Below the pieces are notes generated by a model. It was not told the origin of the DNA. It ran no database searches and worked only from the letters and a program-made list of their open reading frames with translations. Shown piece by piece: positions 46,438 through 55,685 of a stretch of DNA of 64,000 nt. The stretch is from Pseudomonas veronii (GTDB taxonomy: Bacteria > Pseudomonadota > Gammaproteobacteria > Pseudomonadales > Pseudomonadaceae): contig NZ_JYLL01000005.1 of the NCBI RefSeq assembly GCF_001439695.1, forward strand, positions 1-64,000, read 5' to 3'. Numbering within the stretch: the stretch's first letter is position 1; every line of letters starts with the position of its first letter. The translations under genes and the position numbers were made by a program.

Positions 46438-47793
46438 ATGACGACTCGTACCCGTATCCTCACCGGCATCACCACCACCGGCACGCCGCACCTGGGCAAC
46501 TACGCCGGTGCGATCCGCCCGGCGATCCTTGCCAGTCAGGACGCCAATGCCGACTCCTTCTACTTCCTGGCCGACTACCACGCCCTGATCAAATGCGATG
46601 ACCCGCAGCGCATCCAGCGCTCGCGTATGGAAATCGCCGCGACCTGGCTGGCCGGTGGCCTGGATGTGAACCGGGTGACGTTCTATCGCCAGTCCGACAT
46701 TCCCGAGATCCCCGAGCTGACCTGGCTGCTGACCTGCGTCGCCGCCAAGGGCCTGCTCAACCGCGCCCATGCCTACAAGGCGTCGGTGGACAAGAACGTG
46801 GAAAACGGCGAAGACCCGGATGCGGGCATCACCATGGGCCTGTACAGCTACCCGGTGCTGATGGCGGCGGACATTTTGATGTTCAACGCGCACAAGGTGC
46901 CGGTGGGCCGCGACCAGATCCAGCACGTGGAAATGGCCCGCGACATCGGTCAGCGCTTCAACCACCTGTTCGGCAACGGTAAAGAGTTCTTCACCCTGCC
47001 CGAGGCGGTGATCGAAGAAAGCGTCGCCACCTTGCCGGGCCTGGACGGTCGCAAGATGTCGAAGAGCTACGACAACACCATCCCGTTGTTCACCAGCGCC
47101 AAGGACATGAAAGACGCGATCTCGCGGATCGTCACCGACTCCCGCGCGCCCGGCGAAGCCAAGGACCCGGACAATTCGCACCTGTTCACCCTGTACCAGG
47201 CGTTTGCCAGCAAGGCCCAGGAACAGGAATTCCGCGCCGAGTTGCTGCAAGGCCTGGGCTGGGGCGAGGCGAAGAACCGTCTGTTCCAACTGCTGGACGG
47301 GCAACTGGGTGAAGCCCGTGAGCGTTACCACCAATTGATGTCGCGCCCGGCGGACATGGAAGACCTGCTGCTGATCGGCGCCCAAAAAGCCCGCGCCGTG
47401 GCCGCGCCGTTCCTCGCCGAGCTGCGTGAGGCCGTTGGCCTGCGTTCGTTCGTCAACCAGGCCGCGGCGCCGGTCAGCACCAAGAAAAAGGCCGCGAAAG
47501 CCGCGCGCTTCGTGAGTTTCCGCGAAGACGACGGCAGCTTCCGCTTCCGCCTGTTGGCGGCCGATGGCGAGCAACTGCTGCTGTCGCGCAACTTCGCCGA
47601 CGGCAAGGCGGCTGGCGCCGTGACCAAGCAATTGCAAAGCGGCGCCGCGCTGGACGTGCGCCCTGAAGCCCTGAGCTTCAGCGTATGGCTGGACGACGCT
47701 GCGGTTGCCGACAGCGCGCCATTCGCCGACACCGCGTCGCGCGATGCCGCCATCGAAGCCCTGCGCGTCGCGCTGACCCCCCTCGAGGATTAA
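46438..47793 (+). CDS. trpS: Tryptophanyl-tRNA synthetase
   Basis: 451-aa class I synthetase charging tRNA-Trp. HIGH-like TGTPHLGNYAGA near the N-terminus, GRKMSKSYDNT as KMSKS, and the Trp-binding region MAADILMFNAHKVPVGRDQIQH. It is ~115 residues longer than E. coli TrpS: after ~340 there is an extra C-terminal domain, normal for Pseudomonas TrpS, with a lysine/alanine linker KKKAAKAARF. ATG 46438. Confidence 0.96.
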   Translation: MTTRTRILTGITTTGTPHLGNYAGAIRPAILASQDANADSFYFLADYHALIKCDDPQRIQRSRMEIAATWLAGGLDVNRVTFYRQSDIPEIPELTWLLTCVAAKGLLNRAHAYKASVDKNVENGEDPDAGITMGLYSYPVLMAADILMFNAHKVPVGRDQIQHVEMARDIGQRFNHLFGNGKEFFTLPEAVIEESVATLPGLDGRKMSKSYDNTIPLFTSAKDMKDAISRIVTDSRAPGEAKDPDNSHLFTLYQAFASKAQEQEFRAELLQGLGWGEAKNRLFQLLDGQLGEARERYHQLMSRPADMEDLLLIGAQKARAVAAPFLAELREAVGLRSFVNQAAAPVSTKKKAAKAARFVSFREDDGSFRFRLLAADGEQLLLSRNFADGKAAGAVTKQLQSGAALDVRPEALSFSVWLDDAAVADSAPFADTASRDAAIEALRVALTPLED

Positions 47794-47821
47794 CCCGACC
47801 AAGGGTTGATTGCCATTATCC

Positions 47822-47852
47822 AGGGCCGTCGTTACAGTGACGGCCCGTTTTT
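47822..47852 (+). terminator. Terminator after trpS
   Basis: gggccgtc-gttacagt-gacggccc with a following gtttttg, between the trpS stop and zapE. Confidence 0.8.
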
Positions 47853-47872
47853 GTTGCCTTGCTAACGAAATT

Positions 47873-48967
47873 ATGACGCCCCTAGAACGATATCAAGCTG
47901 ATCTGAAACGCCCTGAATTCTTCCATGACGCGGCCCAGGAAACGGCGGTGCGTCATTTGCAGCGTCTGTACGAAGACCTGGTCGCGGCCTCGCAGAGTAA
48001 GCCAGGGATGCTCGGCAAGCTGTTTGGCAAGAAAGACCGCACGCCGGTCAAGGGCCTGTACTTCTGGGGCGGCGTGGGTCGCGGCAAGACCTACCTGGTG
48101 GACACGTTCTTCGAAGCGCTGCCGTTCAAGGAAAAGGTCCGCACGCACTTCCACCGCTTCATGAAGCGCGTCCATGAAGAGATGAAAACCCTGCCGGGCG
48201 AGAAAAACCCGTTGACCATCATCGCCAAGCGGTTCTCCGCAGAGGCGCGGGTGATCTGCTTCGATGAGTTCTTCGTCTCCGACATCACCGACGCCATGAT
48301 CCTCGGCACCCTGATGGAAGAGCTGTTCAAGAACGGCGTGACCCTGGTCGCCACCTCGAACATCGTGCCCGATGGCCTGTACAAGGACGGCCTGCAACGC
48401 GCGCGCTTCCTGCCGGCCATTGCGCTGATCAAGCAGAACACCGAGATCGTCAACGTCGACAGCGGCGTCGATTACCGCCTGCGGCACCTGGAGCAAGCGG
48501 AGTTGTTCCACTTCCCGCTCAACGACGCGGCGCAAGATAGCCTGCGCAAAAGCTTCCGCGCCCTCACGCCGGAATGCACCCAGGCGGTGGAAAACGACAA
48601 GTTGATCATCGAAAACCGCCAAATCATCGCGCTGCGTACCTGCGATGACGTGGCCTGGTTCGACTTCCGCGAACTGTGCGACGGCCCGCGCAGCCAGAAC
48701 GACTACATCGAACTGGGCAAGATCTTCCACGCCGTGATCCTCAGTGGCGTGGAGCAGATGAGCGTCAGCACCGACGACATCGCGCGCCGCTTTATCAACA
48801 TGGTCGACGAGTTCTACGACCGCAACGTCAAGTTGATCATCTCGGCGGAAGTCGAGCTCAAGGACCTCTACACCGGCGGTCGCTTGAACTTCGAATTCCA
48901 GCGCACCCTGAGCCGCCTGCTGGAGATGCAATCCCACGAGTTCCTGTCGCGGGCGCACAAACCCTAA
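47873..48967 (+). CDS. zapE: Cell division ATPase ZapE (AFG1 family)
   Basis: 364-aa AAA-type ATPase. Walker A WGGVGRGKTYLVD, Walker B VICFDEFFVSDI, the family segment GVTLVATSNIVPDGLYKDGLQRARFLP, and a C-terminal HLE-rich region. ZapE interacts with the Z ring under stress in E. coli; its mitochondrial homologue Afg1 has a role in protein quality control. Start at ATG 47873 (MTPLERYQADL, standard). The upstream extension from 47810 overlaps the trpS terminator and is rejected. Confidence 0.94.
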   Translation: MTPLERYQADLKRPEFFHDAAQETAVRHLQRLYEDLVAASQSKPGMLGKLFGKKDRTPVKGLYFWGGVGRGKTYLVDTFFEALPFKEKVRTHFHRFMKRVHEEMKTLPGEKNPLTIIAKRFSAEARVICFDEFFVSDITDAMILGTLMEELFKNGVTLVATSNIVPDGLYKDGLQRARFLPAIALIKQNTEIVNVDSGVDYRLRHLEQAELFHFPLNDAAQDSLRKSFRALTPECTQAVENDKLIIENRQIIALRTCDDVAWFDFRELCDGPRSQNDYIELGKIFHAVILSGVEQMSVSTDDIARRFINMVDEFYDRNVKLIISAEVELKDLYTGGRLNFEFQRTLSRLLEMQSHEFLSRAHKP

Positions 48968-48985
48968 GCACGACGCAGTAAAAAG

Positions 48986-49074
48986 TGTGGGAGGGGGCTT
49001 GCCCCCGATAGCGGTGTATCAGTGCCAGATGTACTGACTGATACACCGCTATCGGGAGCACGCTCCCTCCCACA
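48986..49074. repeat. REP doublet (near-perfect inverted pair)
   Basis: tgtgggagggggcttgcccccgatagcggtgtatcag is mirrored by ctgatacaccgctatcgggagcacgctccctcccaca across ~15 bp. Lies between zapE and the convergent regulator gene, where it may also serve as terminator. Confidence 0.9.
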
Positions 49075-49096
49075 TTTTGTCTCTGTACAGCCCTGA

Positions 49097-50092
49097 TTAC
49101 GCGGCTTGCTGGAACTGCTGGCGGTACTGGTTCGGTGACAGCTCGGTGTGCTGCCTGAACAGCCGCGCAAAGAAACTCGCATCGTCGTAGCCCACCTCAT
49201 AACTGATGGTCTTGATGCTCTTGCGGCTGCCCGAGAGCAGCCCTTTCGCCGTCTCGATGCGCAAGCGTTGCAGGTAATGCAGCGGCTTGTCGCCGGTGGC
49301 GGTCTGGAAGCGGCGCATGAAGTTGCGGATGCTCATGCCGTGCTCCCGGGCCACGTCCTCGAAGCGGAACTTGTCGGCGAAATGCTCTTCGAGCCAGTGC
49401 TGGATCTGCAGGATGATCACATCCTGGTGCAGCTTCTGCCCGCCGAAACCGATCCGTCCCGGCGAATAGTTGCGCTGCACTTCGTAAAGAATATCGCGGG
49501 CCACGGCCTGGGCGATGTTGGCGCCGCAGAAGCGTTCGATCAGATAGATATAGAGGTCACAGGCCGAGGTGGTGCCGCCGGCGCAGTACAGGTTGTCGGC
49601 GTCGGTCAGGTGCTTGTCCTGGTTGAGCTGGACCTTGGGGAAGCGCTCGCTGAAGGCAGTGAAGAAACGCCAGTAGGTGGTCGCCTCCTTGCCATCGAGC
49701 AGCCCGGCTTCGGCCAGCCAGAACACCCCGGTCGCTTCGCCGCAGAGCACCGCGCCGCGGGCGTGCTGTTCGCGCAGCCACGGCAGCACTTGCGGGTAGC
49801 GCGTACTCAGGGCATCGAAGTCATCCCAGAAGGCCGGCAGCACGATGATGTCGGCGTCTTCCAGGCCGCCGTCCACCGGCATGATCACATCACTGAAGCT
49901 GCGCACCGATTGCCCGTCGGGGCTGACCAGGCGCGTTTCGAACGCTGGGGTCAGGCCCAGGCCTTGTTGTTTGCCGTAACGCAGGCTGGCGAGGTGGAAG
50001 AAATCCTTGGCTTGCATGAGGGTGGAAGCGAACACCCGATCAATGGCCAAAATGCTGACGCGCCGCAAGGGCGTGGAGATTTGGTTAGACAT
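49097..50092 (-). CDS. GlxA-family AraC-type transcriptional regulator
   Basis: 331 aa. N-terminal DJ-1/PfpI-like domain (~10-190, with the nucleophile-elbow-like LCGEATGVFWLAEAG) without expected protease function, then an AraC/XylS DNA-binding domain with two helix-turn-helices (VAREHGMSIRNFMRRFQTATG and IKTISYEVGYDDASFFARLFRQ). Divergent from an acyl-CoA dehydrogenase gene, with 145 bp between starts, so it probably controls that gene. ATG 50092. Confidence 0.9.
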   Translation of the reverse strand: MSNQISTPLRRVSILAIDRVFASTLMQAKDFFHLASLRYGKQQGLGLTPAFETRLVSPDGQSVRSFSDVIMPVDGGLEDADIIVLPAFWDDFDALSTRYPQVLPWLREQHARGAVLCGEATGVFWLAEAGLLDGKEATTYWRFFTAFSERFPKVQLNQDKHLTDADNLYCAGGTTSACDLYIYLIERFCGANIAQAVARDILYEVQRNYSPGRIGFGGQKLHQDVIILQIQHWLEEHFADKFRFEDVAREHGMSIRNFMRRFQTATGDKPLHYLQRLRIETAKGLLSGSRKSIKTISYEVGYDDASFFARLFRQHTELSPNQYRQQFQQAA

Positions 50093-50237
50093 AATTTCAT
50101 TTATTCTTATAGGGGAAAGTGGTCACCAGACGGCTGGATCGTCTTATTTTTTGTCGCATGTGTCCAGTGTCCTGTGACGCCTTCGCGGCATAGGCTCTGT
50201 GGTTCGTCTTTGTCCGACAATCCACGCAGGTGACCTC

Positions 50238-51374
50238 ATGATCCCCAGAACGTTGTTCAGCCCGGAACACGAACTCTTCCGCCAGAGCGTGCGTACCTTC
50301 CTTGAAAAAGACGCTGCGCCGTTCCATGCGCAATGGGAGAAGCAGGGCTATATCGACCGTGCGCTGTGGAACAAGGCCGGCAAGGCGGGGATGTTGTGTT
50401 CCCATCTGCCGGAGGAGTACGGCGGCCTGGGCGCGGACTTTCTCTACAGCGCGGTGGTGATCGAAGAAATCAGCCGCCTGGGCCTGACCGGCATCGGTTT
50501 CTCCCTGCATTCGGACATTGTCGCGCCGTATATCCTGCATTACGGCAGTGAAGCGCTGAAGCACCAATACCTGCCCCAATTGATCTCCGGCGAGAAGGTC
50601 ACGGCCATCGCCATGACCGAGCCGGGCGCCGGGTCCGACCTGCAAGGGGTCAAGACCACGGCGGTGCTGGACGGTGATGAGTATGTGATCAACGGCTCCA
50701 AGACCTTTATCACCAACGGTTTTCTCGCCGATCTGGTGATCGTGGTCGCCAAGACCGACCCCAAGGCCGGCGCCAAGGGCACCAGCCTGTTCCTGGTGGA
50801 GGCCGCTACGCCGGGCTTCGACAAGGGCAAGCGCCTGGAGAAGGTCGGCATGAAGGCCCAGGACACTTCGGAGCTGTTCTTCCAGGATGTCCGTGTGCCC
50901 AAGGAAAACCTGCTGGGCCAGGCGGGCATGGGCTTCGCCTACTTGATGCAGGAGCTGCCGCAGGAGCGCTTGACCGTGGCGATTGGCGCGCTGGCGTCAG
51001 CCGAAGCGGCGCTGCAATGGACCCTCGACTACACCCGTGAGCGCAAGGCCTTCGGCAAGGCGATTGCCGACTTCCAGAACACCCGCTTCAAATTGGCGGA
51101 GATGGCCACCGAGATCCAGATCGGCCGCGTGTTCGTCGATAAGTGCCTGGCGTTGCACCTGGAGGGCAAGCTCGACGTGCCCACCGCCGCCATGGCCAAG
51201 TACTGGGCCACGGACCTGCAATGCAAGGTGCTCGACGAGTGTGTGCAATTGCACGGCGGCTACGGCTTCATGTGGGAATACCCGATCGCCCGCGCCTGGG
51301 CGGATGCGCGGGTGCAGCGGATTTATGCGGGGACCAATGAGATCATGAAGGAGATTATTGCGCGGGCGCTTTGA
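50238..51374 (+). CDS. Acyl-CoA dehydrogenase
   Basis: 378-aa flavoprotein of the ACAD family introducing the 2,3-double bond into acyl-CoA. Signature VTAIAMTEPGAGSDLQG (FAD/substrate), QDTSELFFQDVRVPKENLLG, RKAFGKAIADFQNTRFKLAEM and, near the end, QLHGGYGFMWEYPIAR...RIYAGTNEIMKEIIAR, where the base Glu of medium/short-chain members is expected. ATG 50238 gives MIPRTLFSPEHELFRQSV; the extra 13 codons upstream are unlikely. Divergent from the AraC-type regulator. Chain-length preference cannot be read from the sequence. Confidence 0.92.
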   Translation: MIPRTLFSPEHELFRQSVRTFLEKDAAPFHAQWEKQGYIDRALWNKAGKAGMLCSHLPEEYGGLGADFLYSAVVIEEISRLGLTGIGFSLHSDIVAPYILHYGSEALKHQYLPQLISGEKVTAIAMTEPGAGSDLQGVKTTAVLDGDEYVINGSKTFITNGFLADLVIVVAKTDPKAGAKGTSLFLVEAATPGFDKGKRLEKVGMKAQDTSELFFQDVRVPKENLLGQAGMGFAYLMQELPQERLTVAIGALASAEAALQWTLDYTRERKAFGKAIADFQNTRFKLAEMATEIQIGRVFVDKCLALHLEGKLDVPTAAMAKYWATDLQCKVLDECVQLHGGYGFMWEYPIARAWADARVQRIYAGTNEIMKEIIARAL

Positions 51375-51398
51375 TTTCGATGGTGTGGCTGAGGGCCT

Positions 51399-51478
51399 CA
51401 TCGGGGGCAAGCCCCCTCCCACGTTTTACTGGGTTCACACGGCTAAGTGTGGGAGGGGGCTTGCCCCCGATAGCGGTC
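51399..51478. repeat. REP doublet
   Basis: catcgggggcaagccccctcccacg (left) and tgtgggagggggcttgcccccgatagcg (right) are inverted copies separated by ~25 bp, here tail-to-tail compared with the other doublets. Between convergent acyl-CoA dehydrogenase and aldo/keto reductase genes. Confidence 0.85.
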
Positions 51479-51488
51479 TAGAGATCAA

Positions 51489-52529
51489 TCAAGGTGCTGG
51501 ATTAGGATGATCCTTCTGAATCGCCTCAATCCCCTCCAGCACCTCTTTCGACAGTTTCAGGTCAGCGCTGGCAAGGTTGCTGTCCAGTTGCTCCAGGCTC
51601 GTCGCACCAATGATGTTGCTGGTCACGAACGGCTGCTGCGTGACGAACGCCAACGCCATCTGCGCCGGGTCCAGGCCGTGTTTGCGGGCCAGGGCCACAT
51701 AACGGCTGCACGCTGCTTCCGACTGCGGGTTGAAATAGCGGCTGAAGCGGCTGTATTCGGTCAGGCGGGCTTTTGCCGGGCGCGCACCGCCTTCGTATTT
51801 GCCGCTGAGCATGCCGAATGCCAGGGGCGAATAAGCCAGCAGACCGCACTGTTCGCGAATGGCGATTTCCGCCAGGCCCACTTCAAAGCTGCGGTTGAGC
51901 AGGTTGTAGGGGTTCTGGATCGACACCGCGCGGGTCCAGCCGCGGGCTTCGGCCAGGGCGAGGAACTTCATGGTGCCCCACGGCGTTTCGTTGGACAGAC
52001 CGATGTGGCGGATCTTGCCGGCCTTCACCTGCGCGTCCAGCGCTTCGAGGGTTTCCTCCAGCGGCGTCAGGTCGTCTTCGTCCTTGTGCTTGTAGCCCAG
52101 CTGGCCGAAGAAGTTGGTGCTGCGCTCCGGCCAGTGCAACTGGTAGAGGTCGATCCAGTCGGTCTGCAGGCGCTTGAGGCTCGCATCCAGGGCTTCGACG
52201 ATGTGCTGGCGGTTGTGGCGCAGGTGGCCGCCGCGGATATAGTCGATGGTGTTGCCGGGGCCGGCGATCTTGCTGGCGAGAATCCAGTCGGCGCGGTCGC
52301 CGCGGCTTTTGAAGTAATTCCCGATGTAGCGTTCGGTGGTGGCATAGGTGTCGGCCTTGGGTGGCACCGGGTACATTTCCGCCGTGTCGAGGAAGTTGAT
52401 CCCCGCGGCCTTGGCCCGTTCGATCTGCGCGAAGGCCTCTGCCTCGCTGTTCTGCTCGCCCCAGGTCATGGTGCCCAAGGCTATCGCGCTTACGTGCAGA
52501 TCGGTACGGCCCAGCTGTCGATAATCCAT
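51489..52529 (-). CDS. tas: Aldo/keto reductase, Tas-like
   Basis: 346-aa NADPH-dependent reductase. ATG 52529 (MDYRQLGRTDLHVSAIALGTMTWGEQN) lies six bases after AAGGAG; the frame open to 52553 is not used. Catalytic tetrad in NFLDTAEMYPV (Asp, Tyr), LASKIAGPG (Lys) and LYQLHWPER (His). YSPLAFGMLSGKY and NIIGATSLEQL complete the AKR fold. Length and sequence match E. coli Tas, an oxidoreductase of uncertain physiological substrate. Single gene. Confidence 0.92.
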   Translation of the reverse strand: MDYRQLGRTDLHVSAIALGTMTWGEQNSEAEAFAQIERAKAAGINFLDTAEMYPVPPKADTYATTERYIGNYFKSRGDRADWILASKIAGPGNTIDYIRGGHLRHNRQHIVEALDASLKRLQTDWIDLYQLHWPERSTNFFGQLGYKHKDEDDLTPLEETLEALDAQVKAGKIRHIGLSNETPWGTMKFLALAEARGWTRAVSIQNPYNLLNRSFEVGLAEIAIREQCGLLAYSPLAFGMLSGKYEGGARPAKARLTEYSRFSRYFNPQSEAACSRYVALARKHGLDPAQMALAFVTQQPFVTSNIIGATSLEQLDSNLASADLKLSKEVLEGIEAIQKDHPNPAP

Positions 52530-52706
52530 CGGGTGCTCCTTCGGGGAAAACAATCATAAAAGCAGGTTGAATTTTTTTTCGCAATCTGCATAATTGCCCA
52601 CCTCTTTCTGCAGTGGAAGTGATGCGCCGCCTGCCGAAGAATCTTGCCGTTGAACGGACGCGCCGACCCGAGCCCCCGATAGCGTCTGTATCCGGCTGCC
52701 TTTGAC

Positions 52707-52735
52707 TTGTCAAAGTACGCACTATTCAGTAAGAT
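52707..52735 (+). promoter_or_regulatory. Likely promoter of rplM-rpsI
   Basis: TTGTCA (52707-52712), 17-bp spacer, TAAGAT (52730-52735), a good sigma-70 match 43 bp before the rplM start. A short stem ccgcc / ggcgg (52736-52740, 52754-52758) forms the 5' leader and could be part of ribosomal-protein feedback control. Confidence 0.65.
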
Positions 52736-52777
52736 CCGCCGTCTAATTTACAGGGCGGCCCCTGAGGCTATTAAAGA

Positions 52778-53206
52778 ATGACAACTTTTACTGCAAAACC
52801 GGAAACAGTTCAGCGCGACTGGTTTGTCGTCGACGCCGCTGGTCAGACTCTGGGTCGTCTGGCCACTGAAGTCGCCAGCCGTCTGCGTGGCAAGCACAAG
52901 CCTGAATACACCCCTCACGTTGACACCGGTGACTACATCGTGATCATCAACGCTGAGCAGGTACGTGTTACCGGCAACAAAGCGCAAGACAAAATGTACT
53001 ACCGTCACTCCGGTTTCCCAGGCGGCATCAAGTCTTCCAATTTCGAAGGTCTGATCGCCAAGAAGCCTGAGGCCCCGATTGAAATCGCGGTTAAAGGCAT
53101 GCTGCCGAAGGGCCCACTGGGTCGCGATATGTTTCGCAAGCTGAAAGTCTATGCGGGCGCTGCTCACCCTCATGCTGCTCAGCAGCCCCAAGAACTGAAG
53201 TTTTAA
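52778..53206 (+). CDS. rplM: 50S ribosomal protein L13
   Basis: 142 aa, the exact family length. [20 protein letters not shown] at the start and signature [20 protein letters not shown]. An early assembly protein of the large subunit. First gene of the conserved rplM-rpsI operon, 14 bp before rpsI. Confidence 0.99.
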   Translation: MTTFTAKPETVQRDWFVVDAAGQTLGRLATEVASRLRGKHKPEYTPHVDTGDYIVIINAEQVRVTGNKAQDKMYYRHSGFPGGIKSSNFEGLIAKKPEAPIEIAVKGMLPKGPLGRDMFRKLKVYAGAAHPHAAQQPQELKF

Positions 53207-53220
53207 CGGAATAGTTCATT

Positions 53221-53613
53221 ATGTCGGCGACTCAAAATTACGGCACTGGCCGTCGCAAAACCGCAACCGCACGCGTTTTCCTGCGTCCGGGCACTGGTAA
53301 CATCTCGATCAACAACCGCACTCTGGACAACTTCTTCGGCCGCGAAACTGCCCGCATGGTAGTTCGTCAGCCGCTGGAATTGACCGAGACTGTTGAAAAG
53401 TTCGACATCTACGTCACCGTTATCGGTGGCGGTGTAAGTGGTCAAGCTGGCGCAATCCGCCACGGTATCACTCGCGCTCTGATGCAGTACGACGAAACCC
53501 TGCGTGGCGCTCTGCGCAAAGCTGGCTTCGTGACTCGTGATGCTCGTGAAGTTGAACGTAAGAAAGTCGGTCTGCGTAAAGCGCGTAAGCGTCCGCAGTA
53601 CTCGAAGCGTTAA
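53221..53613 (+). CDS. rpsI: 30S ribosomal protein S9
   Basis: 130 aa. [18 protein letters not shown] at the start, [19 protein letters not shown] in the middle and the basic tail [17 protein letters not shown], which reaches the P-site tRNA. Second gene of the operon, followed by a strong terminator. Confidence 0.99.
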   Translation: MSATQNYGTGRRKTATARVFLRPGTGNISINNRTLDNFFGRETARMVVRQPLELTETVEKFDIYVTVIGGGVSGQAGAIRHGITRALMQYDETLRGALRKAGFVTRDAREVERKKVGLRKARKRPQYSKR

Positions 53614-53630
53614 TTCGCTTTACGTTCCAC

Positions 53631-53669
53631 AAAAAACGCCCAGCCTCCTTACGGAGCTGGGCGTTTTTT
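53631..53669. terminator. Terminator of rplM-rpsI
   Basis: aaaaaacgcccagc / gctgggcgtttttt, a 14-bp perfect stem with T tract. Confidence 0.95.
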
Positions 53670-53707
53670 ATTGCCTGCTATTTATGCATAAATTTCGGCG
53701 TGACAAC

Positions 53708-53734
53708 TTGCCACAGCCGTAGACCCCCTATACT
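53708..53734 (+). promoter_or_regulatory. Likely promoter of petABC
   Basis: TTGCCA (53708-53713) and TATACT (53729-53734) with a 15-bp spacer, short but with a near-perfect -10. The ~145-bp leader to petA is otherwise non-coding. Confidence 0.55.
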
Positions 53735-53880
53735 ACAAGGCTTGGAGCTGGAGCTCCGGGTAATTCCCTTGTCAGGGGTGGGGCTTTTCATTACCATTCG
53801 GCAAAATTTTTATAAGTTCAGATTTAATACTTAGTAGACGCCTGATTTAACAGGCCAAAAAGCTGATGGGAGAGGACTGA

Positions 53881-54474
53881 ATGAGCAATGACGGCGTGAA
53901 TGCAGGCCGGCGTCGCTTCTTGGTAGCAGCCACATCCGTGGTGGGTGCTGCAGGAGCGGTGGGGGCTGCGGTCCCGTTCGTGGGGTCATGGTTTCCCAGT
54001 GCCAAGGCGAAAGCCGCAGGTGCACCGGTGAAGGTGAATATCAGCAAGATCGAGCCAGGCCAGCAGATGATTGCTGAGTGGCGCGGTCAGCCGGTCTTCA
54101 TTGTTCGTCGAACGGAGGAAATCCTGGGAAATCTGAAAAAGATCGAAGGCCAGTTGTCTGACCCCAAATCTGAGTTTTCCGACCAACCCGCCTACGCCAA
54201 AAACGAAGCACGTTCGATCAAGCCAGAGATTCTGCTGCTGGTCGGGCTGTGTACCCACCTGGGATGCTCACCTACTTTCCGCCCTGAAGTGGCGCCGGTC
54301 GACCTGGGCAAAGATTGGGTCGGCGGCTATTTCTGCCCCTGCCACGGTTCGCACTACGACCTGGCCGGACGCGTCTACAAGTCGCAACCTGCTCCACTGA
54401 ACCTACCCGTGCCTCCGCATAACTACGAATCTAACGACATCATTGTCATTGGCCTCGACAAGGAGAACGCGTGA
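53881..54474 (+). CDS. petA: Ubiquinol-cytochrome c reductase iron-sulfur subunit (Rieske)
   Basis: 197 aa. N-terminal twin-arginine signal-anchor (NAGRRRFLVAATSVVGAAGAVGAAVPFVGSW) exported folded by Tat, then the Rieske domain with cluster ligands in CTHLGCSP and CPCHGSHYD. Transfers electrons from ubiquinol to cytochrome c1 in the bc1 complex. First gene of petABC; its TGA overlaps the petB ATG (TGATG). Confidence 0.97.
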   Translation: MSNDGVNAGRRRFLVAATSVVGAAGAVGAAVPFVGSWFPSAKAKAAGAPVKVNISKIEPGQQMIAEWRGQPVFIVRRTEEILGNLKKIEGQLSDPKSEFSDQPAYAKNEARSIKPEILLLVGLCTHLGCSPTFRPEVAPVDLGKDWVGGYFCPCHGSHYDLAGRVYKSQPAPLNLPVPPHNYESNDIIVIGLDKENA

Positions 54475-55685
54475 TGAGTAAGTTCATGGATTGGGTGGAT
54501 GCGCGCTTCCCCGCCACCAAAATGTGGGAAGACCATCTCAGCAAGTATTACGCGCCAAAAAACTTCAACTTCTTCTACTTCTTCGGCTCCCTGGCACTGC
54601 TGGTGCTGGTCAACCAGATCGTCACCGGCGTCTGGCTGACCATGAGCTACACCCCTTCGGCGGAGGAGGCATTCGCTTCCGTCGAATACATCATGCGTGA
54701 CGTCGAGTACGGCTCGATCCTGCGCCTGTTGCACTCCACCGGCGCCTCGGCGTTCTTCATCGTGGTCTACCTGCATATGTTCCGTGGTTTGCTCTACGGT
54801 TCGTACCAGAAGCCTCGTGAGCTGGTGTGGGTGTTCGGCATGCTGATCTACCTGGCGCTGATGGCTGAAGCCTTCATGGGCTACCTGCTGCCGTGGGGCC
54901 AGATGTCGTACTGGGGCGCCCAGGTGATCATCTCGCTGTTCGGTGCGATCCCGGTGATCGGCAACGACCTGACGCAGTGGATCCGTGGTGACTACCTGAT
55001 CTCGGGCATCACCCTGAACCGCTTCTTCGCCTTGCACGTAGTGGCCTTGCCGATCGTGATTCTCGGCCTGGTGGTGCTGCACATCCTGGCGCTGCACGAA
55101 GTGGGTTCCAACAACCCCGACGGTGTGGACATCAAGAAGCACAAGGACGAGAACGGCATCCCGCTGGATGGCATCCCGTTCCACCCGTACTACACCGTGA
55201 AAGACATTGTCGGTGTCGTCGTGTTCCTGTTCGTGTTCTGCTCGATCGTGTTCTTTTTCCCGGAGATGGGTGGTTATTTCCTGGAAAAACCTAACTTCGA
55301 ACAGGCCAACGCCTTCAAGACACCTGTGCATATTGCCCCGGTCTGGTACTTCACGCCGTTCTACGCGATCTTGCGGGCGATCCCCGACAAGCTCATGGGC
55401 GTAATCGCCATGGGTGCGGCCATCGCGGTGCTGTTCGTGCTGCCTTGGCTCGACCGAAGCCCGGTCAAGTCCATGCGCTACAAGGGCTGGCTGAGCAAGA
55501 TCTGGCTGTGGGTGTTCTGCATTGCGTTCGTGATTCTGGGTGTACTGGGCGTACTGGCGCCAACCCCTGAGCGCACGTTGCTGTCGCAGGTTTGCACCTT
55601 CCTGTACTTCGCCTACTTCATTCTGATGCCGTTCTATACCCGGCTAGAGAAGACCAAACCGGTTCCGGAAAGGGTGACTGGCTGA
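54474..55685 (+). CDS. petB: Ubiquinol-cytochrome c reductase cytochrome b subunit
   Basis: 403 aa, integral membrane subunit with eight helices and haem b ligand histidines (LLHSTGASAFFIVVYLHMFR, and FFALHVVALPIVILGLVVLHILALH). Qo-site PEWY-type region is replaced by APVWYFTPFYAILRAIPDK, normal for the family. ATG 54474 is preferred over GTG 54471 because AAGGAG lies eight bases upstream. Its stop shares a base with petC's start. Confidence 0.97.
   Translation: MSKFMDWVDARFPATKMWEDHLSKYYAPKNFNFFYFFGSLALLVLVNQIVTGVWLTMSYTPSAEEAFASVEYIMRDVEYGSILRLLHSTGASAFFIVVYLHMFRGLLYGSYQKPRELVWVFGMLIYLALMAEAFMGYLLPWGQMSYWGAQVIISLFGAIPVIGNDLTQWIRGDYLISGITLNRFFALHVVALPIVILGLVVLHILALHEVGSNNPDGVDIKKHKDENGIPLDGIPFHPYYTVKDIVGVVVFLFVFCSIVFFFPEMGGYFLEKPNFEQANAFKTPVHIAPVWYFTPFYAILRAIPDKLMGVIAMGAAIAVLFVLPWLDRSPVKSMRYKGWLSKIWLWVFCIAFVILGVLGVLAPTPERTLLSQVCTFLYFAYFILMPFYTRLEKTKPVPERVTG

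Noticed and set aside
46432..48958. Antisense frames opposite trpS and zapE
   Set aside because: Both sense genes are full-length and recognisable. The reverse frames are rich in His, Arg, Gln and Val as expected for reverse-strand artefacts.
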